Source: Gottfriedia acidiceleris (GTDB taxonomy: Bacteria > Bacillota > Bacilli > Bacillales > Bacillaceae_G). Taken from it: a stretch of DNA of 64,000 bases. The stretch is taken from positions 248,001 to 312,000 of the forward strand of contig NZ_NESS01000002.1 of NCBI RefSeq assembly GCF_002128425.1. The letters are read 5' to 3'. Of this stretch, positions 1-8,352 are shown one piece after another. Positions within the stretch are counted from its first letter, which is position 1, and the number at the start of each line of letters is the position of its first letter. The notes beneath the pieces are model-generated. The model saw only the letters and a program-made list of their open reading frames with translations, was not told the origin of the DNA and ran no database searches. The position numbers were made by a program, and so were the translations under genes.

Positions 1-280
1 TTCTCATACTGATTTAGCTGATTTTGCAGCAAACGTAGAAGGTTCAGATAAAATCGTTCGATTATTATCAGATAAATTAAAAGCTAAAGATGCTGATTTA
101 GCATCTACAATTGAAACTAGATTCAATGAATTAATGACAACTTTAAATACGTATAAAAAAGGTGATCAGTACGTTGATTACAAACAGTTAAAAGAAGATG
201 AAGTGAAAAAATTAGCTCAACAAGTAGATGCATTAGCAGAACCGATTTCACAAGTTGGGTCAACATTAGGGGTTAAATAA
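1..280 (+). CDS. efeO: EfeO/EfeM-type iron uptake lipoprotein, C-terminal part
   Basis: Only the last 92 codons (reading from base 2) are in the window; the stop is TAA at 278-280. The fragment is a helical, Lys/Asp-rich tail typical of the C-terminal imelysin/M75-like domain of EfeO (EfeM, YwbM), the extracellular component that hands iron to the EfeU permease. The identification rests mainly on context: the next two genes are efeB and efeU, and efeB starts one base after this stop, so they are translationally linked. The residues that bind metal are upstream of the window and cannot be checked. Confidence 0.8.
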   Translation, partial: SHTDLADFAANVEGSDKIVRLLSDKLKAKDADLASTIETRFNELMTTLNTYKKGDQYVDYKQLKEDEVKKLAQQVDALAEPISQVGSTLGVK

Positions 281-281
281 T

Positions 282-1532
282 ATGAAAAAATTAGAAACGA
301 ATAAAGTTTCTAGAAGAGATGCATTAAAACTTATTGGAGTTGGTGGAGCCGGCATACTTATAGGTGCAACTGGAATTGAAGCAGCTACTGAAAAGGTAAC
401 TAACTTCTTTTCCCCAGCTAAAGCGGATGCAAGAGAAATTCTTCCGTTCTATGGTGAAAAACAACAAGGTATTACAACTCCTGCTCAAGATTTTATGTAT
501 TTGGCGTCATTTAAACTAGAAACTACTTCAAAAGCAGATGTCAAAACAATGTTTAAAAAATGGACTGAAGCAGCAGCTTTAATGAGTGAAGGAAAGGAAC
601 TAGGTGATTCTGACTTTCCTTCATCTCCACCAGTTGATACTGGCGAAGCAACAGGTCTTCAACCAATGAAGCTTACATTTACATTTGGAGTTGGTCCAAC
701 ATTTTTTGATCGATTGTCAATTCAATCAAGTAAACCATCGGGGTTAAAAGATCTACCTCATTTCCCTGGAGATGACTTAAGAGAGGAATGGAACGGTGGA
801 GATATCGTAGTTCAAGTTTGTGCAAACGATCAACAAGTTGCTTTTCACGGCGTAAGAAACTTGATTCGTATTGGACGTGGAACTGTTAGTTTAAAATGGA
901 TGCAGCACGGCTTCCAACGTTCATCTGGAGCGGATCCATCTGGTAGTACTCCTAGGAACTTAATGGGCTTTAAAGACGGTACTGGAAATCCAGATACAAA
1001 AGATGAAAAAGAAATGAATACACATATTTGGGTACAGAACGGCGATGGTCCAGCTTGGCTAACAGGTGGTTCTTATCTAGTTGCAAGACGTATTCGTATA
1101 CGTGTTGAGGAATGGGATCGTAGTTCATTACAAGATCAAGAACAAACATTTGGACGTCACAGAGCTACTGGTGCACCAATTGGTGAAAAAGATGAGTTTG
1201 CTAAATTAGATTTAAAGAAAACTGATGATAATGGGAAATTAATGATTCCTGCAGATTCACATGTTGCCTTAGCAAGAGGAAAAGGAAAAATTAAAATTTT
1301 AAGAAGATCTTATTCATACACTGACGGACTTGATATTCAAACTGGAAAATTAGATGCAGGCTTACTATTTGTTAGTTTCCAAAGAGACTTAGAAAAACAA
1401 TTTATTCCTTTGCAAGACAAATTAGCGAAGATGGATTTATTGAACGAGTACATTGAACATAATGGTAGTGCAGTATTTGCATGCTTCCCAGGAGTTAAGA
1501 ATGGAAGCTATATTGGTGAAGGATTACTCTAG
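282..1532 (+). CDS. efeB: Deferrochelatase/peroxidase EfeB (Dyp-type, Tat-exported)
   Basis: A 416-residue Dyp-type haem peroxidase. The N-terminus has a twin-arginine signal (SRRDALKLIG) followed by a Gly/Ala-rich hydrophobic stretch, so it is folded with haem in the cytoplasm and exported by Tat. The family GXXDG motif is at residues 229-233 (GFKDG, distal Asp232), and His327 in ADSHVALA fits the proximal haem ligand. In B. subtilis YwbN works with the EfeU/EfeO iron importer, oxidising ferrous iron; EfeB has also been reported to release iron from haem. It begins 1 bp after efeO and abuts efeU, so the three form one operon. Confidence 0.95.
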   Translation: MKKLETNKVSRRDALKLIGVGGAGILIGATGIEAATEKVTNFFSPAKADAREILPFYGEKQQGITTPAQDFMYLASFKLETTSKADVKTMFKKWTEAAALMSEGKELGDSDFPSSPPVDTGEATGLQPMKLTFTFGVGPTFFDRLSIQSSKPSGLKDLPHFPGDDLREEWNGGDIVVQVCANDQQVAFHGVRNLIRIGRGTVSLKWMQHGFQRSSGADPSGSTPRNLMGFKDGTGNPDTKDEKEMNTHIWVQNGDGPAWLTGGSYLVARRIRIRVEEWDRSSLQDQEQTFGRHRATGAPIGEKDEFAKLDLKKTDDNGKLMIPADSHVALARGKGKIKILRRSYSYTDGLDIQTGKLDAGLLFVSFQRDLEKQFIPLQDKLAKMDLLNEYIEHNGSAVFACFPGVKNGSYIGEGLL

Positions 1533-1541
1533 GTGAATTGT

Positions 1542-3254
1542 ATGAAAAAAAATATACTTTTAATAACTAGCTTACTATTTTTTAGTTTAATGATTAGTCC
1601 GTTCCATAAAGCATTTGCTGAAACTGATACACAGGAACAAGTACTTTCACATATTGGTAACTCATTAACAGAAGTTAAAAATGGTGAAAAAGATAAAGTG
1701 AAAACAGATTTATTAGCGATTAAAGATTTAATTAAAAATGAGAAAAAAACTTCGAAATTAAATAAACTTGTTGACCAAGCGATTAAAGATATTGATCAAA
1801 ATGAACTTGCAACAGTAAAAGATGATCTTCGCTCGATTGCTTTTGAAACTGAAAAGTGGATAGAAAATACGAATGATAAAAAAGATCTTTCTCAAATTAA
1901 TCTTACTAAACTAGTAGCTCATTTAAATAATGTTAAAACTTTATCAAATGAATCGAATTGGGCAAAAGCACAATCAGAGTATAAGCTTTTTGAAATTGAA
2001 TGGTCTAAAATAGAAAATGATATAAGAAAAGCAAACAGTGGTTTTTATGGTTCAATCGAAGCAAATATGATTACTTCTAGGTCAACTTTGTTTACTGAAA
2101 ATCCTTCAATTAATAAAGTAAACGATTCGTTTACTAAATTAATTAATGTATTGAATAATCCAAGTAGTGACTCATCAAAAGAAGTAAGTATTGAGAAAGC
2201 AATTAAACTACTAAATCAAACAATCAATTATGTAGAATCAAATGATACAGAGAAAGCACGAACTACATTTAATGAATTTATAGAAGATTGGCCTTATGTT
2301 GAAGTAATGGTGCAATCAAATTCAATGGAATTATATAAGAAAATTGAAAATGATACATCTATTGCATTAACTCAGTTAACAGAAAAGCCTAAATCAGCAA
2401 CAACTATGAAAACATTAAAAGAAATTCAAAACAATTTAAACTTAGCTACGAAGAAAACATCTTATACGATGTTTGATGCCGGGACAATTGTATTTCGTGA
2501 AGGTTTAGAGGCTTTAATTATTATTTCTGCTTTACTAGCATTAGTGTCAAAAGGCAAACAAGAATCAGCACGTAAGTGGATTTTCGTTGGTGGTGCTTTT
2601 GGTATCCTAGCTAGTTTAGTAGCAGGTCTATTATTCCAGTTCTTATTATCAAAAATCTCAGCTGGAATTAGTAATCAATTAATTGAAGGAATCTCAGGTC
2701 TTATTGCTGTCGTTTTCATGTTAACTGTTGGGTTATGGTTGCATAAACAATCTCGTCAACAAGAATATGGTAGTAAGATGAAAGAGAAAGCAAAAGAGGC
2801 TATTGCAGGTGGAGGGATACTTTCATTAAGTTTACTTTCATTTTTTGCAGTATTTAGAGAAGGTGCCGAAACTGTAGTATTTTATATCGGTATGAGTTCA
2901 TCAATTACAATGAAAGAATTGATTACTGGTTTTGCAGGTGGAATCATTATACTTGTAATAATTGGAATCTTCATCTTAAAAGGTAGTAAATTTATTCCGT
3001 TAAAGCCGTTTTTTACAATCGCAAGTTTATGTATTTATTACTTGACGTTTAAATTCATTGGTCAAAGTATCCATGCATTACAAGGAATTGGCTATTTACC
3101 TGACCATATGAGTACGATTTTTCCAACTATACCTAAATTAGGGATCTATCCTTCTCTTGAAAGTATCATTCCACAATTAGTTTTATTACTATTTGTAATT
3201 TGGTTGTTCGTTGGAATGAGAATCAAAAACAATAATAAATCAATTGCTGCTTAA
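1542..3254 (+). CDS. efeU: Ferrous/ferric iron permease EfeU (FTR1 family)
   Basis: An oxidase-dependent iron permease of the FTR1/EfeU family with an unusually long N-terminal region: a signal-like hydrophobic segment, about 280 residues of helical extracytoplasmic sequence, then about seven membrane segments. Two iron-binding REXXE motifs are visible, REGLE near residue 319 and REGAE in the later helix. A GTG at 1533 would add three residues, but AGGTG at 1531-1535 sits at good distance from the ATG at 1542, so that start is chosen. It is last in an efeO-efeB-efeU operon; in B. subtilis the permease gene comes first. A strong terminator follows. Confidence 0.93.
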   Translation: MKKNILLITSLLFFSLMISPFHKAFAETDTQEQVLSHIGNSLTEVKNGEKDKVKTDLLAIKDLIKNEKKTSKLNKLVDQAIKDIDQNELATVKDDLRSIAFETEKWIENTNDKKDLSQINLTKLVAHLNNVKTLSNESNWAKAQSEYKLFEIEWSKIENDIRKANSGFYGSIEANMITSRSTLFTENPSINKVNDSFTKLINVLNNPSSDSSKEVSIEKAIKLLNQTINYVESNDTEKARTTFNEFIEDWPYVEVMVQSNSMELYKKIENDTSIALTQLTEKPKSATTMKTLKEIQNNLNLATKKTSYTMFDAGTIVFREGLEALIIISALLALVSKGKQESARKWIFVGGAFGILASLVAGLLFQFLLSKISAGISNQLIEGISGLIAVVFMLTVGLWLHKQSRQQEYGSKMKEKAKEAIAGGGILSLSLLSFFAVFREGAETVVFYIGMSSSITMKELITGFAGGIIILVIIGIFILKGSKFIPLKPFFTIASLCIYYLTFKFIGQSIHALQGIGYLPDHMSTIFPTIPKLGIYPSLESIIPQLVLLLFVIWLFVGMRIKNNNKSIAA

Positions 3255-3265
3255 TATGATTTAAG

Positions 3266-3313
3266 AAAACAGACATAATTGTCATTAATATAGACAATTA
3301 ATGTCTGTTTTTT
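3266..3313 (+). terminator. Terminator of the efe operon
   Basis: Long hairpin with arms AAACAGACAT-AATTGTC and GACAATT-AATGTCTGTTT around a short AT loop, ending in a run of T. It closes the efeO-efeB-efeU operon. Confidence 0.85.
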
Positions 3314-3494
3314 ATCTTCTATTCAGCGTAATAATAGTCCAATCAAATTAAAATAATTGATTTTATAAAAAATTGGTAAATTATGAGCTGAAATATTTAA
3401 AAATTCTTTTAAAAGAGATAAGATAAGATTAAAGAAATATACGGGTTTTACATAATGATATTATGTAAACTAGGTAATGTAAGGAGGATTTAAA

Positions 3495-4016
3495 ATGATT
3501 CAAAAAGCTACATTTGCAGGTGGTTGTTTTTGGTGTATGGTAACACCGTTTGAGGATTTACCTGGTATACATGGTATTGTTTCAGGTTATATGGGTGGAG
3601 AGTTAGAAAATCCTACATATGAAGAGGTTAAAAAAGGGACTACAGGTCATTATGAAGTAGTTCAAATTACTTATGATGATGAATTATTCTCATACAAAAA
3701 ACTATTAGAATTATTTTGGCCGCAAATTGATCCAACAGATCCGGACGGTCAATTCCAAGATAGAGGTTCACAATACCGAGCTGCAATCTTTGTTCATAAT
3801 GATTCACAGCTTAAGGAAGCAATGGAATCAAAAGAAAAATTAATTGAGAGTAATATCTTTAAGAAACCGATTGTAACCGAAATTTTAAAAGCATCTGCTT
3901 TTTATGAGGCTGAAGAATATCACCAAGACTATCATAAAAAAAATCCAAAACATTATAAAGAAGACAGAGCGATGTCTGGCAGAGACGAATTTATTGAGTC
4001 AAATTGGAAAAAGTAG
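3495..4016 (+). CDS. msrA: Peptide-methionine (S)-S-oxide reductase MsrA
   Basis: A 173-residue MsrA with the catalytic GGCFWC motif at residues 9-14 (nucleophile Cys11). It repairs methionine-S-sulfoxide in oxidised proteins with thioredoxin. The sequence is a stand-alone MsrA: there is no fused MsrB domain and no msrB next door, unlike the msrA-msrB pair of many Bacillus species. The start is supported by AAGGAGG at 3481-3487. A 240-bp gap and the efe terminator precede it and its own terminator follows, so it is probably transcribed alone. Confidence 0.95.
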   Translation: MIQKATFAGGCFWCMVTPFEDLPGIHGIVSGYMGGELENPTYEEVKKGTTGHYEVVQITYDDELFSYKKLLELFWPQIDPTDPDGQFQDRGSQYRAAIFVHNDSQLKEAMESKEKLIESNIFKKPIVTEILKASAFYEAEEYHQDYHKKNPKHYKEDRAMSGRDEFIESNWKK

Positions 4017-4026
4017 GCTTAAAAAC

Positions 4027-4058
4027 AATAGAAGCTCCATTGAGCTTCTATTATTTTT
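4027..4058 (+). terminator. Terminator of msrA
   Basis: Perfect hairpin AATAGAAGCTC / GAGCTTCTATT with a CATT loop, followed by ATTTTT, 10 bp after the msrA stop. Confidence 0.8.
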
Positions 4059-4130
4059 AAGGAAGTATAGGAATATTTATCTATTCTAAAAACTTCATTC
4101 CTAATTTCTGCTCTCGAATGGAGGTTTAAA

Positions 4131-5570
4131 ATGGAAACAAATCGAAGGCTAGTGACGATTGGGTTATTAGTAGCTGTGACATTGTCTGCTATAGAAGGAA
4201 CAATCATAACAACTGCAACACCTACCATTACTACAGAATTATCAGGTGTAAAGTTGATGAGTTGGATATTTGCAGCTTATATGTTGGCAATGACTGTAAC
4301 GACACCGATTTATGGGAAACTATCGGATTTATATGGTCGCAAAAACTTATTAATGTTTGGCATCATTTTATTTATTTTAGGTTCAGTTTTATGTGGTTTT
4401 TCACAAAATATGGGTCAATTAATATTATTTCGTACAATTCAAGGGCTAGGTGCCGGAGCTGCATTACCCTTAACAATGACGGTAATAAGTGATCTGTATC
4501 CTTACCAAGAAAGGGCTAAAGTACAAGGATATATTAGTGCAGTATGGGCGGTTTCAAGTGTAATTGGTCCATTAGTTGGAGGCTTTTTTGTAGACTTCAT
4601 TTCTTGGCGTTATATCTTTTTTATTAATTTTCCATTCGGAATCATTTCTATTATTCTATTTTGGAAATTTTATCATCAAAAAATTGACCGTAAAGATACA
4701 ATTTCAATTGATTATTTAGGGTCCATTCTTTTTATCTTAAGTACTTTATCTGCTTTATATGCTTTAGTTGTAGGAGGAGAGCAACATAACTGGACTTCTC
4801 CAAATTTATTATTCCTTTTTGCATTTGCAATCATTTTATTTGGGTTATTTCTTTTTATTGAAACAAGGACAAAAGAACCATTATTACCACTTTCTTTATT
4901 CAAAATCCGTCATTTAGTCGTAACGTATGCAGCAATGTTTATTGCACATGCACTTTTAATATCAATCGAGGTATATTTACCTGTTTATAATCAAAGTGTG
5001 TTTGGATTAAGTGCGACTCAGTCAGGTTTAATGTTGATTCCTCTTTCATTCGCTTGGACATTAGGTTCATTTTTATCTGGTCGTCTTATTAAGAAAATGA
5101 AGGCAAAAAATATTATCTTATTAGGAGCTTTCTTATGTATAATAGGTGCATTAGGGATGAACTTTTTCCATGATTCGAAAGTATTAATTTATCCATTTAA
5201 TGTATTTTTAGGTCTTGGATTTGGATTATCTTTTCCAATTTATATGATCCTAATTTCTTCAGCTGTTGGAATGAATCAAAGGGGTATTGCAATTGCCGCA
5301 AATTCCTTTTTAAATACTTTTTCACAAACAATTACGGTTGCTGTGTTAGGTACCATTTTTACGATTAAGGCATCCGAAGTATTAAATGGTCATAAATTAG
5401 TTCTAAATTCTCAAAATCAAATCAATCATCTTGCTACAGTAAAAGCTGTAACTACTGGTTTTGAAATCATCACATTATTTATGGCGGTATTTAGTGTAAT
5501 TACGTTTATTTTCGTTTTATTTTTACCGTCTGAACAATCTGAAGAAAAAAAGGTTGAAATATCACACTAA
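4131..5570 (+). CDS. MFS multidrug efflux transporter, DHA2 (14-TM) family
   Basis: A 479-residue major facilitator of the drug:H+ antiporter-2 type. About 14 hydrophobic segments are visible; the loop 2-3 motif A is present as GKLSDLYGRKN, and the helix-5 motif C region contains WAVSSVIGPLVGGFF, as expected of exporters. The substrate cannot be read from the sequence. GGAGG at 4120-4124 supports the start. It lies 25 bp ahead of rarD, so the two are likely co-transcribed with the following small genes up to about 7.3 kb. Confidence 0.88.
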   Translation: METNRRLVTIGLLVAVTLSAIEGTIITTATPTITTELSGVKLMSWIFAAYMLAMTVTTPIYGKLSDLYGRKNLLMFGIILFILGSVLCGFSQNMGQLILFRTIQGLGAGAALPLTMTVISDLYPYQERAKVQGYISAVWAVSSVIGPLVGGFFVDFISWRYIFFINFPFGIISIILFWKFYHQKIDRKDTISIDYLGSILFILSTLSALYALVVGGEQHNWTSPNLLFLFAFAIILFGLFLFIETRTKEPLLPLSLFKIRHLVVTYAAMFIAHALLISIEVYLPVYNQSVFGLSATQSGLMLIPLSFAWTLGSFLSGRLIKKMKAKNIILLGAFLCIIGALGMNFFHDSKVLIYPFNVFLGLGFGLSFPIYMILISSAVGMNQRGIAIAANSFLNTFSQTITVAVLGTIFTIKASEVLNGHKLVLNSQNQINHLATVKAVTTGFEIITLFMAVFSVITFIFVLFLPSEQSEEKKVEISH

Positions 5571-5595
5571 TCTTTAAAAAGAAAGCTGGGAGAGA

Positions 5596-6531
5596 ATGAA
5601 CAACACACTTAAAGGGATTTTGTACGGTGTTCTTGCATATGTGGTATGGGGAGTCTTACCAATTTATTGGAAACTAATTCAAGATATTTCACCTTTTGAA
5701 ATATTAACGCATCGTATTATATGGTCTTTTGTAACTTTATTACTTTTCATTCTTCTTACAAAAAAATTAAAGCAATTTAAAATTACTTGGAAACAAATTG
5801 TAAGTAATAAGAAAGTATTAGTTTCAATGATCGTTATTTCATTATTAATTAGTACGAATTGGCTATTATATATTTGGGCAGTTAATTCAAATCATATTCT
5901 TGATGCAAGTTTAGGCTATTATATAAATCCATTAGTTAGTATTATACTAGGTGTGATCGTATTGAAAGAGTCATTGTCAATTTGGCAAATCGTTTCAGTA
6001 TGTTTAGCAACAGTAGGTGTAGGCTATTTAACAATCATGTCAGGTACGTTACCAATTATCGCAATATTATTATCATTAACATTTGCTTTTTATGGATTAT
6101 TGAAAAAGATTTTAAATATCGATGCTTTTTTAAGCCTTACTATTGAGACATTATTAATTTTTCCAGTAGCCTTAATATACTTTGGTTTTCTATCATATAA
6201 AGGGCAAGCGGGACTTATACAAAGTGCACCAATTGAACAATTATTAATAGTGGGTGCTGGTTTAGTAACCATTATTCCTTTATTATTTTTCGGAAAAGCA
6301 GCACAATTAATTCCATATACTTATGTTGGATTTTTGCAATTTATTTCCCCAACGATTAGTTTATTAATTGGGGTTTTATTATACGATGAAAGTTTTTCAA
6401 AGAAAGATTTTATTTCATTTTCATTTATTTGGTTAGCTTGTATCGTATTTGCCGTGTCAACTACACCGTTTATGAAATCAATTGAACAAAAACTTAAAAA
6501 CCGAAATAAGAAGCAATCAATATCTGCCTAA
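5596..6531 (+). CDS. rarD: RarD, EamA-family permease
   Basis: A 311-residue protein with ten predicted membrane segments in the two-repeat EamA layout. The opening MNNTLKGILYGVLAYVVWG followed by LPIYWKLI is characteristic of RarD, named for chloramphenicol sensitivity in Pseudomonas; its physiological substrate is not settled. GGGAGAG sits 4 bp before the ATG. It follows the MFS gene by 25 bp and precedes the ybaK-like gene by 36 bp. Confidence 0.88.
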   Translation: MNNTLKGILYGVLAYVVWGVLPIYWKLIQDISPFEILTHRIIWSFVTLLLFILLTKKLKQFKITWKQIVSNKKVLVSMIVISLLISTNWLLYIWAVNSNHILDASLGYYINPLVSIILGVIVLKESLSIWQIVSVCLATVGVGYLTIMSGTLPIIAILLSLTFAFYGLLKKILNIDAFLSLTIETLLIFPVALIYFGFLSYKGQAGLIQSAPIEQLLIVGAGLVTIIPLLFFGKAAQLIPYTYVGFLQFISPTISLLIGVLLYDESFSKKDFISFSFIWLACIVFAVSTTPFMKSIEQKLKNRNKKQSISA

Positions 6532-6567
6532 AAATAAATTATTTTTGTAGCATTGAAAGGAGTAAAA

Positions 6568-7044
6568 ATGGCTGTAAGTAAAACGAATGCAATGAGAATG
6601 TTAGATTCAAAAAAAGTTAGCTATTCAACCTTAAATTATGACTCGAATGATGGAAAGATTGATGGAGTTTCTGTAGCAAATAAAATAAATAAAGACCCTG
6701 AATTAGTTTATAAAACACTTGTATCAATCAGTCAATCAAAGGCGATTTATGTATTTGTCATTCCAGTCGAAAAAGAATTAGATTTAAAATTAGCTGCAAA
6801 GGCTGCTGGAGAAAAGAAAGTCGAATTATTACCAGTGAAAGACCTTTTAGCAAGTACAGGATATGTTCGAGGTGGTTGTTCACCAATTGGTATGAAAAAA
6901 CAATACCCTACTTTTATTGAAGAATCTGTTAATAATATAGAAGAGATTATTGTTAGCGGAGGAAAAATAGGTATACAACTGCAATTGAATGCAAAAGATT
7001 TAATACAAACAACTCGTAGCAAAATAGCAAAAATTTCAAAATAA
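6568..7044 (+). CDS. ybaK: YbaK/EbsC-type Cys-tRNA(Pro) deacylase
   Basis: A 158-residue single-domain protein of the YbaK/ProX editing family, which hydrolyses Cys-tRNA(Pro) made in error by prolyl-tRNA synthetase. The family pattern is visible: VYKTLVS, the VIPVEKELDLK strand-turn, and GYVRGGCSPIGMKKQYPT around residues 95-115. A TTG at 6553 is in frame, but GAAAGGAG at 6555-6562 lies inside that extension and positions the ATG at 6568, so the shorter start is used. It probably belongs to the mfs-rarD-ybaK-DUF1294 run. Confidence 0.9.
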   Translation: MAVSKTNAMRMLDSKKVSYSTLNYDSNDGKIDGVSVANKINKDPELVYKTLVSISQSKAIYVFVIPVEKELDLKLAAKAAGEKKVELLPVKDLLASTGYVRGGCSPIGMKKQYPTFIEESVNNIEEIIVSGGKIGIQLQLNAKDLIQTTRSKIAKISK

Positions 7045-7065
7045 ACGAGTGTATGAGGGATCAAA

Positions 7066-7326
7066 ATGGTAGGGTATTTTATTTTTTATTTAGTAATTGT
7101 AAACATTGTTTCATTCGCAATAATGGGAATCGATAAATCTCGGGCAAAAAGAAAAGCATGGAGAATTCCTGAACGCATTTTATTTTTATTTGCAATCATC
7201 GGAGGTTCGATTGGTTCTATTTTAGGAATGTATTATTTTAAACATAAAACAAAGCATCCAAAATTTGTTTTTGGTTATTGGATTATCCTATTTATCCAAT
7301 TTGTTGTCTATTTTTTCTTCCTGTAA
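7066..7326 (+). CDS. DUF1294 membrane protein
   Basis: An 86-residue membrane protein with a hydrophobic N-terminus, a cytoplasmic basic segment (GIDKSRAKRKAWRIPE), a Gly-rich second helix (IIGGSIGSILGMYYF), the KHKTKHPKF turn and a final hydrophobic helix. This is the DUF1294 (YsdA-like) layout. Function unknown. GAGGGATC precedes the ATG. It follows the ybaK-like gene by 21 bp. Confidence 0.85.
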   Translation: MVGYFIFYLVIVNIVSFAIMGIDKSRAKRKAWRIPERILFLFAIIGGSIGSILGMYYFKHKTKHPKFVFGYWIILFIQFVVYFFFL

Positions 7327-7391
7327 TTTAGTGGGATAGTCTTTCCTTAATTGTATAAAATATTTTTATGACATTTAAGGAGGCGAAAGAA

Positions 7392-7493
7392 ATGGGACGT
7401 GGTAATGGTGGAAGAAAAAATAACGCCGGTCAAAAACAACCAAACTATGAAGATAAATCAAATTTATCTGAATCAAAAAAAGCACAAAAGTAA
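7392..7493 (+). CDS. 33-residue Gly/Asn/Lys-rich peptide, possible minor spore protein
   Basis: A very short gene with an excellent AGGAGG at 7379-7384 and a terminator directly after the stop. The product is hydrophilic and basic, with no hydrophobic segment: it opens MGRGNGGRKNNAGQKQ and ends in SESKKAQK. Composition and size resemble the minor small acid-soluble spore proteins of Bacillaceae, but I could not assign it to a named Ssp family, so this is inference. It may be read from its own promoter in the 65 bp before it. Confidence 0.65.
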   Translation: MGRGNGGRKNNAGQKQPNYEDKSNLSESKKAQK

Positions 7494-7501
7494 AACGGTT
7501 G

Positions 7502-7533
7502 GCCTGTGATCACTTGGTTGATACAGGCTTTCT
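7502..7533 (+). terminator. Terminator after the 33-residue peptide gene
   Basis: Hairpin GCCTGT-G-ATCA / TGAT-ACAGGC with a short loop followed by TTTCTT. Confidence 0.6.
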
Positions 7534-7555
7534 TATTGGAAATGGGGAATAAAAA

Positions 7556-7855
7556 ATGCAAAATGAATGGTTTTCAAGAATTAAAGGAATCGGTATAGAT
7601 GAAGTCTCAAATGAAAATATGACAGTCTATTTTATAAAAGAAGAAGATTTAAACGAAGCAAAAAAGGACTTAAGTAAAAGAATACAATGGCCTGAAAATT
7701 GGTTAATAATTGGCTTCGATGATGAAACAGACGATGTTATTTTTATCAACGAGGAATCAGGAGAAGTATGTACTACCTATGAATTTGAACGAAAGTGGGA
7801 AGTAGTTACACTATATTCAAGTTTGAATGAATTTTTAGCTGCATATGGATATTAA
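7556..7855 (+). CDS. SMI1/KNR4 (SUKH)-like small protein
   Basis: A 99-residue acidic protein. The central WLIIGFDDETDDVIFINEESG, ending in a C-terminal WEVVTLYSSLNEFLAAYGY, matches the SUKH fold pattern: a strand ending in IIG, a D-rich turn, a strand with F/Y-I, the ESGEV turn and a final helix 'FL..Y'. SUKH proteins are often immunity proteins against contact-dependent or secreted toxins, but many are orphans. No toxin gene is adjacent here. ATG follows GGAAATGGGG; a terminator follows. Confidence 0.65.
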   Translation: MQNEWFSRIKGIGIDEVSNENMTVYFIKEEDLNEAKKDLSKRIQWPENWLIIGFDDETDDVIFINEESGEVCTTYEFERKWEVVTLYSSLNEFLAAYGY

Positions 7856-7866
7856 TTTTTTATAAA

Positions 7867-7916
7867 AACGAGGGTGTTCCAAAATTCTAACTTTATATGG
7901 GCACCCTTGTTTTTTA
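7867..7916 (+). terminator. Terminator after the SUKH-like gene
   Basis: Arms ACGAGGGTGTTCC and GGGCACCCTTGT pair with G-U tolerance and lead into a T run. Confidence 0.7.
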
Positions 7917-7935
7917 ATGCGGGTAGATAAAAATT

Positions 7936-8068
7936 GCAAATAAGAAATCCATCTATGCAATTAAAGTATGAAAATGTGAAAAAGAACAGTGGTCTGCAAA
8001 TAAAATCTGAAAATCGCAAATAAAATAGCAAAACAGCAATTAAATTTAAGAGAATCGCAAATGAAATT
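7936..8068. repeat. Array of a 20-21 bp degenerate unit, core GCAAATAAA
   Basis: Units begin at 7936, 7957, about 7976 (degenerate), 7996, 8016, 8036 and 8057. Each opens with GCAAWTAAA or a one-base variant and is followed by about 11 unconserved AT-rich bases. The array lies in the gap between two convergent terminators. The remainder of the gap, to about 8300, is AT-rich and holds no gene that I can support. A second array of the same kind is at about 45.6 kb. Confidence 0.75.
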
Positions 8069-8302
8069 AAAAATTATCCATACCAGTTAGGGTATTATGA
8101 CCTTATATTTGTAAAATAGTGTTTAGATACTAGTGAATATTTTCTATTTTTTACTAAATTGAATAAGAATCTTTTAATTAACTTTAAAAATGATCGATTT
8201 TATCTACTATAAATGAAAATTGCTGTAGAAATACCTCTGTTTCCTTCTATCAAAGTAACTCAGTACTTAACTAGTAATGTTTACGAGCCGTTTGTAATAA
8301 AA

Positions 8303-8350
8303 AAGAGGCGCCTCATTGTCAGATAGCCTGACTTTTGAGATAGCCTCTTT
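8303..8350 (-). terminator. Terminator of the minus-strand MFS gene
   Basis: On the minus strand GAGGCTATCTC and GAGGCGCCTC flank an inner TCAGGCTATCTGA hairpin and end in TTTTTT. Confidence 0.6.
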
Positions 8351-8352
8351 CA

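Noticed and set aside
7936-8068. CRISPR array
   Set aside because: The conserved part is only about nine bases and the period is 20-21 bp, with no unique 30-bp spacers and no cas genes.
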